From: Agreia sp. VKM Ac-1783
GTDB taxonomy: Bacteria > Actinomycetota > Actinomycetes > Actinomycetales > Microbacteriaceae
NCBI RefSeq assembly: GCF_900177765.1
Contig: NZ_FXWI01000002.1
Location: 434,001 to 498,000 of the forward strand
Direction: 5' to 3'
DNA length: 64,000 nucleotides
Part shown: one piece after another, positions 23,255 through 32,386 of the stretch
Layout of the letters: each line of letters starts with the position of its first letter
Numbering within the stretch: the stretch's first letter is position 1
Translations under genes and position numbers: made by a program
Notes under the pieces: model-generated
What the model was told of the DNA's origin: nothing
What the model saw: the letters and a program-made list of their open reading frames with translations, nothing else
The model's database searches: none

Positions 23255-24247
23255 ATGCGAATCGCCGTGATCGGAGCAGGTGCGATCGGCGGCACCATCG
23301 CGGCACTCCTCGATCGTGCTGGACATGACGTGGCGATCACAGCGCGGGGCGAACAGCTGGAGACGATCCGCTCATCCGGTCTGCGCATATCGGGCGGTTG
23401 GGGCGAGCACACGGCCCGGCCCCGGGCATCCGCAGTGCTCGACGTGACGCCCGAGCTCGCGTTCGTGTGCACCAAAGCGCAGGATGCGGCCGGCGCGATC
23501 ACGGCGAACGCCGAATCGCTGGCGGGGATCCCCGTCGTCATTGTGCAGAACGGGCTCGACGGGGTGCGCCTCGCCGAAGAGATGCTGCCCGACTCCCCCG
23601 TCATCGGGGCGATCGCGATCTACGCCGCGAGCTATCTGAAGCCGGGCCTCATCGAGGTGACGGCTGCAGGACCCACCGTCATCGGCACCGACCATCCGGC
23701 CCGCCGGGAGGTCGCCGCCCATGTCTCATCCGTGCTCCGTGCGGCCATGCCGACGCTGCTGGTCACCGACTTCCGCGGCGCTCAGTGGTCGAAACTGATC
23801 GTCAATCAGGTCAACGCGATGCCCGCCATCACCGGGCTGTCGGCGCAGGAGACGCTCGTGCATCCTGTGCTGGGCCGTATCGTCACGGCAAGCATGCGTG
23901 AAGCGGTGCGGATCGGTTTCGCGACCGGAGTCCGTTTCGCGTCGTTACAGGGCATGAGTCAGCCGATTCTGAGGGCATTCGCGATCGCACCGATCGCCAT
24001 AGGCCGCGTGCTTCCGCGAGTGATGGCAGCGAGAATGGGCGACACTCCGAATCCGGGCTCGACCCTGCAGAGCATCCGGCGGGGCCAGCCGACCGAGATC
24101 GACTTTCTCAACGGCGCCGTCGTGCGTGCGGCCGCCGCCGCGGGGTTGACGGCACCGATCAACGAGAAACTCACCGAGCTGGTGCACAGGGTAGAAAAAA
24201 GCGGCGACTTCCTCGGAGTAGAGGAAGTCGCCGCTGAATTCGCTTGA
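23255..24247 (+). CDS. panE: 2-dehydropantoate 2-reductase family protein
   Basis: The 330-aa ketopantoate reductase-type enzyme has the Rossmann motif IAVIGAGAIGGTIAALL at the N-terminus, the nicotinamide-side CTKAQD and VIVQNGLDG stretches, and the catalytic Lys in FRGAQWSKLIVNQVNA. The C-terminal helical domain ends with the STLQSIRRGQPTEIDFLNG signature. It could supply pantoate for CoA or be a paralogue acting on another 2-oxo acid. Its final 18 codons double as the terminator of the converging rbfA operon. Confidence 0.85.
   Translation: MRIAVIGAGAIGGTIAALLDRAGHDVAITARGEQLETIRSSGLRISGGWGEHTARPRASAVLDVTPELAFVCTKAQDAAGAITANAESLAGIPVVIVQNGLDGVRLAEEMLPDSPVIGAIAIYAASYLKPGLIEVTAAGPTVIGTDHPARREVAAHVSSVLRAAMPTLLVTDFRGAQWSKLIVNQVNAMPAITGLSAQETLVHPVLGRIVTASMREAVRIGFATGVRFASLQGMSQPILRAFAIAPIAIGRVLPRVMAARMGDTPNPGSTLQSIRRGQPTEIDFLNGAVVRAAAAAGLTAPINEKLTELVHRVEKSGDFLGVEEVAAEFA
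24195..24234 (-). terminator. Rho-independent terminator of the nusA-infB-rbfA operon, inside panE
   Basis: Read on the minus strand, a perfect 14-bp stem (arms 24234-24221 and 24214-24201, GCGGCGACTTCCTC) with a six-base loop is followed at once by TTTTTT (24200-24195). This is the strongest intrinsic terminator in the window. It lies wholly within the last codons of panE on the other strand. Confidence 0.9.
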
Positions 24248-24260
24248 CCGGTTAGCGCGG

Positions 24261-24755
24261 TCAGTGACGCGGAGCCGTCACCGGTTCGTCGTCGTCTTCA
24301 TCGTCGTCGAGCTCATCGAGCTCGTCGTCGCCTGGCTGTCGCGGCTTGATGTACGGGTCGGCGTCGCCGGCGTACTTCGCCTCGCGAGCGAGCCGAAGAG
24401 TCTCGGCGTCGCGCTGCTGAGCCTCGGCCAGGAGGCCGTCGATCAGCTGGGCGTTCTCAGGGATGCCGTCTGGAATGAACTCCAGGCTCGGAGTGAGGCG
24501 GGCCGTGATGTTCTTGCCCACCTCGCTCCGCAGCATTCCCGTGGCGCTCTTCAGAGCCGCTGCGCTGTCTGCGCGCTCCTCGTCTGAGCCGTACACCGTG
24601 TAGAAGACCGATGCGTGCTGCAGGTCGCCCGTCACTCTCACATCGGTGATGGTGACGAAGCCCAGGCGGGGGTCTTTCAACCCCCGCTCGAGCGTCTTCG
24701 CGACGATGACCTGGATTCGCTCTGCCATTTTTCTGGCACGTGCGGGATCAGCCAT
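24261..24755 (-). CDS. rbfA: 30S ribosome-binding factor
   Basis: The 164-aa RbfA is a KH-fold assembly factor for the 30S subunit, acting on the 5' end of 16S rRNA. The family core runs to about residue 115, with ADPARARKMAERIQVIVAKT at the start and GFVTITDVRVTGDLQHASVF in the middle. A C-terminal extension of about 45 residues is very acidic (DELDELDDDEDDDE), longer than in E. coli RbfA and usual for actinobacteria. It is the last gene of the nusA-ylxR-infB-rbfA operon and ends 14 bases from panE. Confidence 0.94.
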   Translation of the reverse strand: MADPARARKMAERIQVIVAKTLERGLKDPRLGFVTITDVRVTGDLQHASVFYTVYGSDEERADSAAALKSATGMLRSEVGKNITARLTPSLEFIPDGIPENAQLIDGLLAEAQQRDAETLRLAREAKYAGDADPYIKPRQPGDDELDELDDDEDDDEPVTAPRH

Positions 24756-24801
24756 GGTGCTTTCCGTTCTCTTTCGAAGCTGCGATCTAGATCCGTGAGG
24801 A

Positions 24802-27615
24802 CTAGACGCGCGGCTTCTCCTTCATCTCGATGGTCTCGATCTCGTCGCCGATCTGGATGTCGTTGAACTTGCCGAGGCCGATACCGGCTTCGAAGTCCGT
24901 ACGAACCTCGGTGACGTCGTCCTTGAAACGACGCAGCGACTCGATGGCCAGGTTGTCTCCGACCACGACGCCGTCGCGGATGACCCGCGCCTTGGCGTTT
25001 CTCGTGATGGTTCCCGAGCGCACGATGACACCGGCGATGTTTCCGAACTTGGAGGAACGGAAGACCTCGCGGATCTCCGCCACACCCGACTGCACCTCTT
25101 CGAACTCGGGCTTGAGCATGCCCTTGAGCGAGTTCTCGATGTCTTCGAGCGCGGAGTAGATGACCGAGTAGAAGCGCACGTCGACGCCTTCACGAGCGGC
25201 GCGCTCGCGCGCCTTCGTGTCGGGACGCACGTTGAACCCGATGATGATCGCGTTGTCGACCGTGGCCAGGTTGACGTCGGACTCCGTGACAGCACCCACA
25301 CCGCGGTGGATGATGCGCAGCTGAACCGAATCGTCGACCTCGATCTTGAGCAGCGACTCTTCCAGTGCCTCGACGGCACCGGACACGTCACCCTTGATGA
25401 TGAGGTTGAGCGACTCGACCTTGCCCTCTTCGAGTGCGCGGGTGAAGTCCTCGAGCGAGATGCGCTTGCGGCTCTTGGCCAGCAGCGCGTTGCGCTCGAC
25501 GGCTTCGCGCTTCTCGGCGATCTGCCGGGCGGTGCGGTCGTCTTCGGTGACCAGGAACGTGTCGCCGGCGCGAGGCACCGTCGAGAGTCCCTGCACCTGC
25601 ACGGGGCGGGCGGGCGTTGCCTCGGTGACGATGTTTCCATCCTCATCGTGCATGGCACGCACCTTGCCGTAGGCGGTTCCGGCGACGATCGGGTCTCCGA
25701 CGCGCAGCGTACCCGACTGGATGAGCACGGTCGCAACCGCACCACGGCCCTTGTCGAGCTTCGCCTCGATGGCGACACCACGGGCATCCTTGTTCGGGTT
25801 TGCGCGCATGTCGAGACCGGCATCGGCGGTCAGCAACACGGCGTCGAGGAGTTCCTTGATACCGATGTTGTTGAGTGCCGAGACGTCGACGAACATCACG
25901 TCTCCACCGTATTCTTCGGCGACGAGGCCGAATTCGGTGAGCTGCTGGCGCACCTTGGCGGGGTTCGCACCGACCTTGTCGACCTTGTTCACCGCGACCA
26001 CGATCGGCACGTTGGCCGCCTGGGCGTGGTTGAGGGCCTCGACCGTCTGCGGCATGATGCCGTCGTCGGCCGCGACTACCAGAATCGCGATGTCGGTGAC
26101 CTGCGCACCACGGGCGCGCATGGCGGTGAACGCCTCGTGACCCGGGGTGTCGATGAACGTGATCTTGCGCTCGACGCCCTCGTGCTCGGCCGAGACCTGG
26201 TAGGCACCGATGTGCTGGGTGATGCCACCGGCTTCGCCCGCGACGACGTTCGCGCTGCGGATCGCGTCGAGGAGCCTCGTCTTACCGTGGTCGACGTGAC
26301 CCATGACGGTGACGACGGGCGGACGGATCTCGAGGACCTCGTCGGTCTCGTCTTCGAGCTCCTGGTCGATGTCGATGTCGAAGCCGCTCAGCAGCTCGCG
26401 ATCCTCGTCCTCCGGAGAGACCATCTGGATCTTATAGCCGAGCTCTTCACCCAGGATGTCGAACGTCGCCTCGTCGAGTGACTCCGTCGCCGTGGCCATC
26501 TCACCGAGGTGGAACAGCACGGTGACGAGGTTTCCGGGGCTCGCGTCGATCTTGTCGGCGAAGTCGGTGATGGATGCACCGCGGCGCAGTCGCACCACGG
26601 TCGAGCCGTCACCACGGGGAACACTGACGCCTCCGAGCGACGGGGCTTCCCGCAGCTCGAATTCGGCCCGCTTCGTACGCTTCGACTTACGCGCCTTGGC
26701 ACGACCGCCTCCACGACCGAAAGCTCCGGCCGTTCCTCCGCCGGGGCCACGACCGCGGCCGCCACCGCCCGCGGGGCGAGGCGCACCGAAACCGGGCGTC
26801 GCTCCGGGAGCGCCGCCCGGGCGCTGGAAACCGCCGCCTGCCGGGCGAGCGCCACCCGCGCCGCCGGGGCGGAATCCGCCACCGGCACCTGCGGGACGCT
26901 GGCCGAAGCCGCCGGGACGTGCGCCCTGGCCTGCGCCGCCGGGACGCGGAGCGCCCGGACGAGGAGCACCCGGACGAGGGGCTGCCGGACGCGGGATCGC
27001 GCCGGTCGAGCCTCCGCCGGTACCCGCTCGGGGGGCAGGCGTGGTGCCCATGCCCTGCTGGCTCGCGAACGGGTTGTTGCCCGGGCGCGGGGCGCCGGGA
27101 CGCTGCATGCCCTGCTGGCTGGCGAACGGGTTGTTGCCGGGACGCGGAGCGCCCGGACGGGGCGCGCCACCTGCCGGAGCGGTTTCGCCCGTAGAGACCG
27201 GAGCCGCGGGCTGGTTGGTCTCGACAGCCGGTGTCGGTGTCGGGGTCGCCGCGGGTGCCTCAGCCGGTGCAGCGGGTGCTGCAGCGGGAGTGGGGGTCTC
27301 GACGGCGGGAGCAGCGGGTGCCGCGGGGGTGGGTGCGGCGGGCGCTGCAGGACGTGCGGGACCGGGGGTCGCCGTGGTCCGAGCGCCACCCGGGCGGGCG
27401 GGCGACGGGGCGGCCTTGGCCGGGGCAGGTGCCGCAGCAGCCGTTCCGGCGCCGTCAGCGAGAAGGGCTTCCTTCAGGCGACGAGCGACGGGCGGCTCGA
27501 TGCTCGATGAGGGGCCCTTGACGAACTGACCCATTTCTTTCAGTTTCGCGAGGGCGATCTTGCTGTCGACGCCGAGTTCGGCGGCGACTTCGTGTACGCG
27601 TGGTTTTGCAGCCAC
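24802..27615 (-). CDS. infB: Translation initiation factor IF-2
   Basis: The 937-aa IF-2 delivers fMet-tRNA to the 30S subunit. The N-terminal IF2_N element is at residues 1-50, followed by a roughly 270-residue Ala/Pro/Gly/Arg low-complexity region. The GTPase domain starts near 430 with [12 protein letters not shown] (about 435), DTPGHEAF and NKVDKVGA, and then come domains II-IV. The GTG start has AGGAG six bases upstream. The leader between ylxR and infB contains an unusual set of hairpins and repeats, annotated separately. The low-complexity part carries a 57-base tandem repeat. Confidence 0.97.
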   Translation of the reverse strand: MAAKPRVHEVAAELGVDSKIALAKLKEMGQFVKGPSSSIEPPVARRLKEALLADGAGTAAAAPAPAKAAPSPARPGGARTTATPGPARPAAPAAPTPAAPAAPAVETPTPAAAPAAPAEAPAATPTPTPAVETNQPAAPVSTGETAPAGGAPRPGAPRPGNNPFASQQGMQRPGAPRPGNNPFASQQGMGTTPAPRAGTGGGSTGAIPRPAAPRPGAPRPGAPRPGGAGQGARPGGFGQRPAGAGGGFRPGGAGGARPAGGGFQRPGGAPGATPGFGAPRPAGGGGRGRGPGGGTAGAFGRGGGRAKARKSKRTKRAEFELREAPSLGGVSVPRGDGSTVVRLRRGASITDFADKIDASPGNLVTVLFHLGEMATATESLDEATFDILGEELGYKIQMVSPEDEDRELLSGFDIDIDQELEDETDEVLEIRPPVVTVMGHVDHGKTRLLDAIRSANVVAGEAGGITQHIGAYQVSAEHEGVERKITFIDTPGHEAFTAMRARGAQVTDIAILVVAADDGIMPQTVEALNHAQAANVPIVVAVNKVDKVGANPAKVRQQLTEFGLVAEEYGGDVMFVDVSALNNIGIKELLDAVLLTADAGLDMRANPNKDARGVAIEAKLDKGRGAVATVLIQSGTLRVGDPIVAGTAYGKVRAMHDEDGNIVTEATPARPVQVQGLSTVPRAGDTFLVTEDDRTARQIAEKREAVERNALLAKSRKRISLEDFTRALEEGKVESLNLIIKGDVSGAVEALEESLLKIEVDDSVQLRIIHRGVGAVTESDVNLATVDNAIIIGFNVRPDTKARERAAREGVDVRFYSVIYSALEDIENSLKGMLKPEFEEVQSGVAEIREVFRSSKFGNIAGVIVRSGTITRNAKARVIRDGVVVGDNLAIESLRRFKDDVTEVRTDFEAGIGLGKFNDIQIGDEIETIEMKEKPRV
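27049..27162 (-). repeat. Two tandem 57-base units in the IF-2 N-terminal region
   Basis: Units 27049-27105 and 27106-27162 are nearly identical and encode a 19-residue repeat containing [13 protein letters not shown], differing at a few silent positions and at the junction. Shorter GAPRP repeats lie on either side. In-frame expansion of the linker is likely. Confidence 0.8.
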
Positions 27616-27622
27616 AATTCTC

Positions 27623-27647
27623 CTGTCTGGGATCCGCTCCCAAACAG
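27623..27647 (-). promoter_or_regulatory. infB: Hairpin abutting the infB ribosome binding site
   Basis: On the minus strand, a 10-bp stem (27647-27638 with 27632-27623, one G-U pair) closes a five-base loop. Its 3' arm includes the first two bases of AGGAG. It could limit ribosome access to infB. Confidence 0.45.
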
Positions 27648-27655
27648 GGGCAGAC

Positions 27656-27712
27656 CATTAGTTGTGCGCGGGGCTCATTTGGAGCCGCTCATTAGTTGTC
27701 ACTCATTAGTTG
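27656..27712 (-). repeat. Three copies of CAACTAATG in the ylxR-infB spacer
   Basis: On the minus strand CAACTAATG occurs at 27712-27704, 27698-27690 and 27664-27656. The first copy contains the ylxR stop codon, and the first two are spaced 14 bases apart like a small tandem duplication. A 5-bp hairpin (27672-27686) lies between copies two and three. Confidence 0.6.
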
Positions 27713-28023
27713 GTCACGATGTACGTTTCAGCCTGTTCTTTAGAAACTGAATGTCTGCGGATTGATGGATGAGTCGCCTGCCGCTCGAGAAAAGAGAGAA
27801 CGGAAGACGTGTCGAGTGCGGTCGTGATGCGCAACGCACGGCCGAAAGCCTTGCGTGTCTGCGCCTTCTCGACGCACTCGATGCGTGGATGCACCCACGC
27901 GCCCCGACCGGGCAGAACGGCCGTCTCATCGACGACCACGACTGGAATCCGGGCGACGACCCTCAGAAGTGAGGATCGATCGGCGCGCGCGCGGCAACCG
28001 ACGCACGTTCTTACGGGTTCCAT
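27706..28023 (-). CDS. ylxR: YlxR family RNA-binding protein
   Basis: The 105-aa protein is of the YlxR (DUF448) family. The N-terminal RTCVGCRARADRSSLLRVV is diagnostic, and the middle holds LPGRGAWVHPRIECVEKA, giving three cysteines. The usual position between nusA and infB is kept. Members bind RNA, and some act as nucleoid-associated or RNase P-linked regulators; the role here is not established. The C-terminal 25 residues are extra relative to compact members. Confidence 0.92.
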   Translation of the reverse strand: MEPVRTCVGCRARADRSSLLRVVARIPVVVVDETAVLPGRGAWVHPRIECVEKAQTRKAFGRALRITTALDTSSVLSFLERQATHPSIRRHSVSKEQAETYIVTN

Positions 28024-28063
28024 ACTACACCTCCGCCGAATCGATCCCCGTGGTGACGCGGCG

Positions 28064-29083
28064 TCAGGCTTCGTCCATCACCGAATCGGGCTGGATGTCG
28101 ATCTTGGCGCCGGTGAGCTTCGCGGCAAGCCGGGCGTTCTGCCCCTCTTTGCCGATGGCGAGCGACAGCTGGTAGTCGGGAACGAGTGCGCGCACGGCTT
28201 TCAGCGACTCGTCGATGACGAAGGCGCTCGACACCTTGGCGGGCGACAGCGCGTTCGCGACGAAGGTGGGCAGATCGGTCGAGAAATCGACGATGTCGAT
28301 CTTCTCGTTGCCCAGCTCGCTCGTGACAGCGCGAACCCGCTGACCCAGTTCGCCGATGCAGGCGCCCTTGGCGTTGATTCCGGGCTCGGTGGCACGCACG
28401 GCGATCTTGGTGCGGTGTCCGGCCTCGCGGGCGAGCGAAACGATCTCGACGGCGCCCGACGCGATCTCGGGAACCTCGAGCGCGAACAGCTTGCGAACGA
28501 GCGAGGGGTGCGTGCGGGAGACCGTGATCGACGGGCCCTTGGTGCCCTTCGACACGCTCGTGACGTAGACGCGGATGCGTGAGCCGTGCGAGTAGTCCTC
28601 ACCCGGTACCTGTTCCTCGGGAGGGAGGATGGCCTCGATCGTTCCGAGGTCGACGTGAATCATGCGAGGGTTCGGTCCCTGCTGGATGATTCCGGCGACG
28701 ATGTCGCCCTCGCGACCCTTGAATTCGCCCAGAACCGCGTCATCCGCGATATCGCGAAGACGCTGGTTGATGACCTGCTTGGCGGCGAACGCTCCGATTC
28801 GACCGAAGTCGCTCGGGCTGTCTTCGCTCTCGCCGATCACGGCACCGTCGTCGTCGAGCTCGGGCACGTAGATGCTCACGTGTCCGCTCTTGCGATCGAG
28901 GTGCACGCGCGCGTTCGGAGCGACAGGCGCCGGCGTGTCTTTCGGTGCGTCGACCGGCAGAACCGGTGTCGTGTGCTTGATGTAGGCGGTCAGGATCGCC
29001 TGTTCGATGATCTCTACCAGTTCGTCGAACGGGATCTCCCGCTCGCGCTCCAAGAGCCTGAGCACGCTGAGGTCGATGTCCAT
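28064..29083 (-). CDS. nusA: Transcription termination/antitermination factor
   Basis: The 339-aa NusA has an N-terminal RNA-polymerase-binding domain (1 to about 130), an S1 domain, and KH1/KH2 modules with REAGHRTKIAVRA and LAIGKEGQNARLAAKLTG as the GxxG elements. The acidic repeats of longer enterobacterial NusA are absent, as in other actinobacteria. ATG 29083 is backed by AGGAGG nine bases upstream. It starts the nusA-ylxR-infB-rbfA unit. rimP, which often precedes nusA, is not between it and proS. Confidence 0.96.
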   Translation of the reverse strand: MDIDLSVLRLLEREREIPFDELVEIIEQAILTAYIKHTTPVLPVDAPKDTPAPVAPNARVHLDRKSGHVSIYVPELDDDGAVIGESEDSPSDFGRIGAFAAKQVINQRLRDIADDAVLGEFKGREGDIVAGIIQQGPNPRMIHVDLGTIEAILPPEEQVPGEDYSHGSRIRVYVTSVSKGTKGPSITVSRTHPSLVRKLFALEVPEIASGAVEIVSLAREAGHRTKIAVRATEPGINAKGACIGELGQRVRAVTSELGNEKIDIVDFSTDLPTFVANALSPAKVSSAFVIDESLKAVRALVPDYQLSLAIGKEGQNARLAAKLTGAKIDIQPDSVMDEA

Positions 29084-29120
29084 AACCCGGCCTCCTTCTT
29101 CTGTATTAAGTTCGTGGTCC

Positions 29121-29141
29121 CCCGACGCGGATGGCGTCGGG
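29121..29141 (-). promoter_or_regulatory. nusA: Hairpin in the nusA leader
   Basis: A perfect 8-bp stem (CCCGACGC and GCGTCGGG) with a five-base loop lies 38 bases upstream of the nusA start. There is no U-run after it on either strand, so it is a leader structure or weak attenuator rather than a clear terminator of proS. Confidence 0.4.
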
Positions 29142-29194
29142 TCCAACAGACCAATTTACCCGACGGATCGACTCCGCGGTACCGCACACGCAAA

Positions 29195-30958
29195 TCAGCG
29201 CAGGCGGGGCACGAGCTCGGTGATGGGCACCTCGACACGCTCTCCGGATGCCCGATCCCAGAGTTCGACGACGCCGTCGACGGCGCCGCGACCCACGATC
29301 ACGATCGTCGGAACACCCAGCAGTTCGGCATCGCCGAACTTGACGCCGGGCGACACCTTGGGCCGGTCGTCGTAGAGCACCTCGAGCCCGGATGCCTCGA
29401 TCGCCTCGACGATCGTCTCGGCCGTCTCGTAGACCGCCGCGTCGCGACCCGTGGCCACGACATGCACATCGAACGGGGCGACGGCCTTCGGCCAGATGAG
29501 GCCCTTGTCATCGTTGTTCAGCTCGGCGATGATCGCCAGGATGCGGGTCACGCCGATGCCGTACGAGCCCATCGTCACCGTGGCGAGCTTGCCGTTCTCG
29601 TCTTGCACCTTCAGCCCGAGAGCCTCGGCGTACTTGCGACCGAGCTGGAAGACGTGACCGATCTCCATGCCGCGCGCGAGCTCGACCGGCCCGGAGCCGT
29701 CGGGAGCTTCGTCGCCCGCGAGCACCTGAGCGACCTCGACGGTTCCATCGGAGGTGAAATCCCGTCCCGCTACGAGTCCGAACACATGTCGTCCGTGCTG
29801 GTTCGATCCCGTGATCCAGCCGCTGCCGTCGGAGACGCGCGGGTCGAGCAGGTAGCGGATACCGGTCGAACCGGTCGTTCCGAGAACAGCGCCCTCAGCA
29901 GACCACGGTCCGATGTACCCCTTGACCAGGCCGGGGTGAGCGACGAAGTCCTTCTCGATCGCGGCCTCGACCTCAGCGGGTGCGAAGGCGACCTCCGCGC
30001 GCTTCAGGTCGACCTCGCGGTCGCCGGGAAGGCCGATGACGACCAGCTCGCGCGTGCCATCGAGGTTTCGAAGTGCAAGCACGACGTTCTTCAGCGTGTC
30101 CGCCGCGGTCCACGAGCGGCCGTCGGGTCGGGGATGGTTCGCGTTGGCGAGGTCGACCAGGGTCTGGATCGTGGGAGTGTCCGGGGTGTCATGCACGTCG
30201 GGAGGCGTGAGCCCCTCGTAGGGGCGCGGCGCGGGCGGCGTGGTCGTGAATGCCTCGACGTTCGCCGCGTAGCCTCCGGCGCTGCGCACGAAAGTGTCTT
30301 CACCGATGGGAGTCGGGTGCAGGAACTCCTCGCTCTTCGAGCCGCCCATCGCTCCGGCGTCTGCCTTGACGATGACGTACTCGAGGCCGAGCCGCGTGAA
30401 GATGCGCTCGTACGCCGCACGCTGAGCCTGGTACGAGGCCTCGAGGCCCTCGTCGGTGACGTCGAACGAGTAGGCGTCTTTCATCGTGAATTCGCGCCCA
30501 CGCAGCAGACCCGCGCGGGGGCGCGCCTCGTCGCGATACTTGTCCTGGATCTGATAGATCGACAGGGGCAGATCTTTGTAGCTGTTGACGAGGTCTTTCA
30601 CCAGAAGGGTGAAGACCTCTTCGTGCGTCGGCGCCAGGACGTAGTCGGCCTCGTGTCGATCGGTGAGTCGGAACATGCCGTCGCCGTACTCGGTATAGCG
30701 CCCCGTGACCTCGTAGGGCTCCTTCGGCAGCAGCGCCGGAAAGTGCACCTCGTGCGCACCGGCGGCCGTCATCTCTTCGCGAATGATGTTCTCGATCCGA
30801 GCCTTGACGCGCAGCCCGATAGGCAGCCACGCGAAGATGCCCGGAGCCTGGCGACGGATGTAGCCGCCGCGCACGAGGAGGCGATGGCTCGCCACCTCTG
30901 CATCGGAGGGATCTTCGCGGAGGGTACGGAGGAAATAGTTGCTGAGGCGAACTGACAC
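29195..30958 (-). CDS. proS: Prolyl-tRNA synthetase, bacterial type with insertion domain
   Basis: The 587-aa class II synthetase charges tRNA-Pro. Motif 1 lies around [17 protein letters not shown], motif 2 around [25 protein letters not shown], and motif 3 in the C-terminal [11 protein letters not shown]. The insertion between motifs 2 and 3 (about residues 220-400) is the editing domain that clears Ala-tRNA-Pro. GTG 30958 is preferred over GTG 30964 because a TAGACT box ends seven bases upstream of it, giving a leaderless mRNA. Confidence 0.95.
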   Translation of the reverse strand: MSVRLSNYFLRTLREDPSDAEVASHRLLVRGGYIRRQAPGIFAWLPIGLRVKARIENIIREEMTAAGAHEVHFPALLPKEPYEVTGRYTEYGDGMFRLTDRHEADYVLAPTHEEVFTLLVKDLVNSYKDLPLSIYQIQDKYRDEARPRAGLLRGREFTMKDAYSFDVTDEGLEASYQAQRAAYERIFTRLGLEYVIVKADAGAMGGSKSEEFLHPTPIGEDTFVRSAGGYAANVEAFTTTPPAPRPYEGLTPPDVHDTPDTPTIQTLVDLANANHPRPDGRSWTAADTLKNVVLALRNLDGTRELVVIGLPGDREVDLKRAEVAFAPAEVEAAIEKDFVAHPGLVKGYIGPWSAEGAVLGTTGSTGIRYLLDPRVSDGSGWITGSNQHGRHVFGLVAGRDFTSDGTVEVAQVLAGDEAPDGSGPVELARGMEIGHVFQLGRKYAEALGLKVQDENGKLATVTMGSYGIGVTRILAIIAELNNDDKGLIWPKAVAPFDVHVVATGRDAAVYETAETIVEAIEASGLEVLYDDRPKVSPGVKFGDAELLGVPTIVIVGRGAVDGVVELWDRASGERVEVPITELVPRLR

Positions 30959-30971
30959 GCTCACCAGTCTA
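30959..30971 (-). promoter_or_regulatory. proS: -10 box TAGACT for leaderless proS
   Basis: TAGACT on the minus strand (30966-30971) lies seven bases before GTG 30958 and only one base before GTG 30964. Confidence 0.5.
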
Positions 30972-31003
30972 TTGATCGAAGCGGTGTCGACCCGACAGTA
31001 GGG

Positions 31004-32323
31004 TCAGTTGCCGACGGAGCAGGTGACCTTCGCGGCCGTCTGTCCGGTGAAGGAGTCGGGCAGAACGGTCGCGCCACCGGCATCCGGCGCCGTCGTCGCG
31101 GCGGGGTCGGCCGCCGGATCTGTCGGAGCCTCGGTCGCCGGATCGCCCGTCGGCGTGTCACCGGTGCCATCGGCACTGGTCGCGGAGTCCGCCGTTCCCA
31201 CCTGGCTGAGGTCGAGGGGTGTGTCGGCTGCCAAGGCCGCGTTGAGGATCTCCGAGTCTGCCTCGTTCACGACGACACGGTTCGGATCGTCGGGATCGCC
31301 ACTGACCGGATACCGGAGGAACGCGACCTTGTCGAGCTGCACGCCCTGCAGCGCCTTCGCGATCGAGACCATCGAGTCGACCTTGCCGAGTTCCGTCGAC
31401 AGGAACATGTTGCTGAGGGCTGCATTGGCGAGACCGTACAGCGTCACCGGGTTGGAGAGCGTTCCGTCGGAGAGCATCTTGCGGACGAGGGCGGAGAGGT
31501 ACACCTGCTGAGAGCTGATACGCGCAAGGTCGCTGCCGTCGCCGACGCCCTCTCGCGTGCGGAGGAACGCAAGCGCGTCTTCGCCGGAGAGGGTCTGGTT
31601 GCCCGCACCCAAGTGAAGGTTGCTGTAGGGGTCGTCGATCGGCTTGGAAATGCAGACGTCGACGCCGCCGATCACCGAGGTCATGGCCGCAACACCGTCG
31701 AACGAGATGACGCCCGCGTACGGAATCTTCAGGCCCGTGATCTGCTCGACGGTCGCGACGACGCAGCCGAGGCCGCCGCGCTGCCCGCCACGCCCGAGGG
31801 CCGTGTTGAGCTGCTGGTACGACGTCTCGCCGTAGACCTCCCCCGTGTCGGGATCGGTGCACTTCGCCATGTCGACCATCGTGTCGCGCGGAAAGCTGAT
31901 GACACTGACGTTCTGATGATCCTGACTGATGTGCAGGAGCATGGTCACGTCGTTGCGCGCGCCCTCGGTGTCGTCGCCCTCTGTCGAGAGCTGATTGATG
32001 CGCGTGTCACTGCCGACGATGAGGAGGTTGACGCCGCCTTCGATCGCCCCCACATCGACGAGCTGCGGAACGTCGGACTCGTTGCTGAGCGCCACGGTGT
32101 TCGCCTGCACGGTGGAGGCGAGCCCGTTGACGGCGATCGCGACGATCGACACCGCACTCACGACCGCGACGGCTGCCGTGATCGCGACGATCCGGATGAC
32201 AGCCCAGACGCCCGAGCGGTTGCCGAGGCGACCGTGTCGGGGAGCGATGGATGAGGAGGTGCGTAACGAGCTGATGAGAATCGAATTCCTTTGTCTGACC
32301 CGGAGGGTTTCGGCAAGGCTCAC
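31004..32323 (-). CDS. LytR-CpsA-Psr (LCP) family protein
   Basis: The 439-aa protein has a short cytoplasmic N-terminus, one membrane helix (about 43-65) and a large extracytoplasmic LCP domain. The LCP signature appears as LLIVGSDTR, the strand TMLLHISQDHQNVSVISFPRDTMVD, and the late FLRTREGVGDGSDLARISSQQVYL with the conserved Arg pair. LCP enzymes transfer lipid-linked glycopolymers such as arabinogalactan or teichoic-acid-like chains onto peptidoglycan. The C-terminal 65 residues are a Thr/Asp/Pro/Ala linker ending in a single Cys. GTG start, with no convincing ribosome binding site. Confidence 0.9.
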   Translation of the reverse strand: MSLAETLRVRQRNSILISSLRTSSSIAPRHGRLGNRSGVWAVIRIVAITAAVAVVSAVSIVAIAVNGLASTVQANTVALSNESDVPQLVDVGAIEGGVNLLIVGSDTRINQLSTEGDDTEGARNDVTMLLHISQDHQNVSVISFPRDTMVDMAKCTDPDTGEVYGETSYQQLNTALGRGGQRGGLGCVVATVEQITGLKIPYAGVISFDGVAAMTSVIGGVDVCISKPIDDPYSNLHLGAGNQTLSGEDALAFLRTREGVGDGSDLARISSQQVYLSALVRKMLSDGTLSNPVTLYGLANAALSNMFLSTELGKVDSMVSIAKALQGVQLDKVAFLRYPVSGDPDDPNRVVVNEADSEILNAALAADTPLDLSQVGTADSATSADGTGDTPTGDPATEAPTDPAADPAATTAPDAGGATVLPDSFTGQTAAKVTCSVGN

Positions 32324-32386
32324 GAAACTAGCGAGAGAACTTCGGAATTTGCTGTGTTCCCAGGCGGATTCTGCTGAACGCCGGCG

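Noticed and set aside
26456-27529. Pro/Gly/Ala-rich plus-strand frames resembling collagen or PE/PPE proteins
   Set aside because: They are antisense to the low-complexity N-terminal part of IF-2, which explains the composition.
28586-30955. Large plus-strand frame opposite proS and nusA
   Set aside because: Antisense shadow of two essential, fully recognisable genes.
30989-31005. GACCC-N7-GGGTC inverted repeat at the end of the LCP gene as a terminator
   Set aside because: Only a 5-bp stem with no T-run; too weak to annotate.
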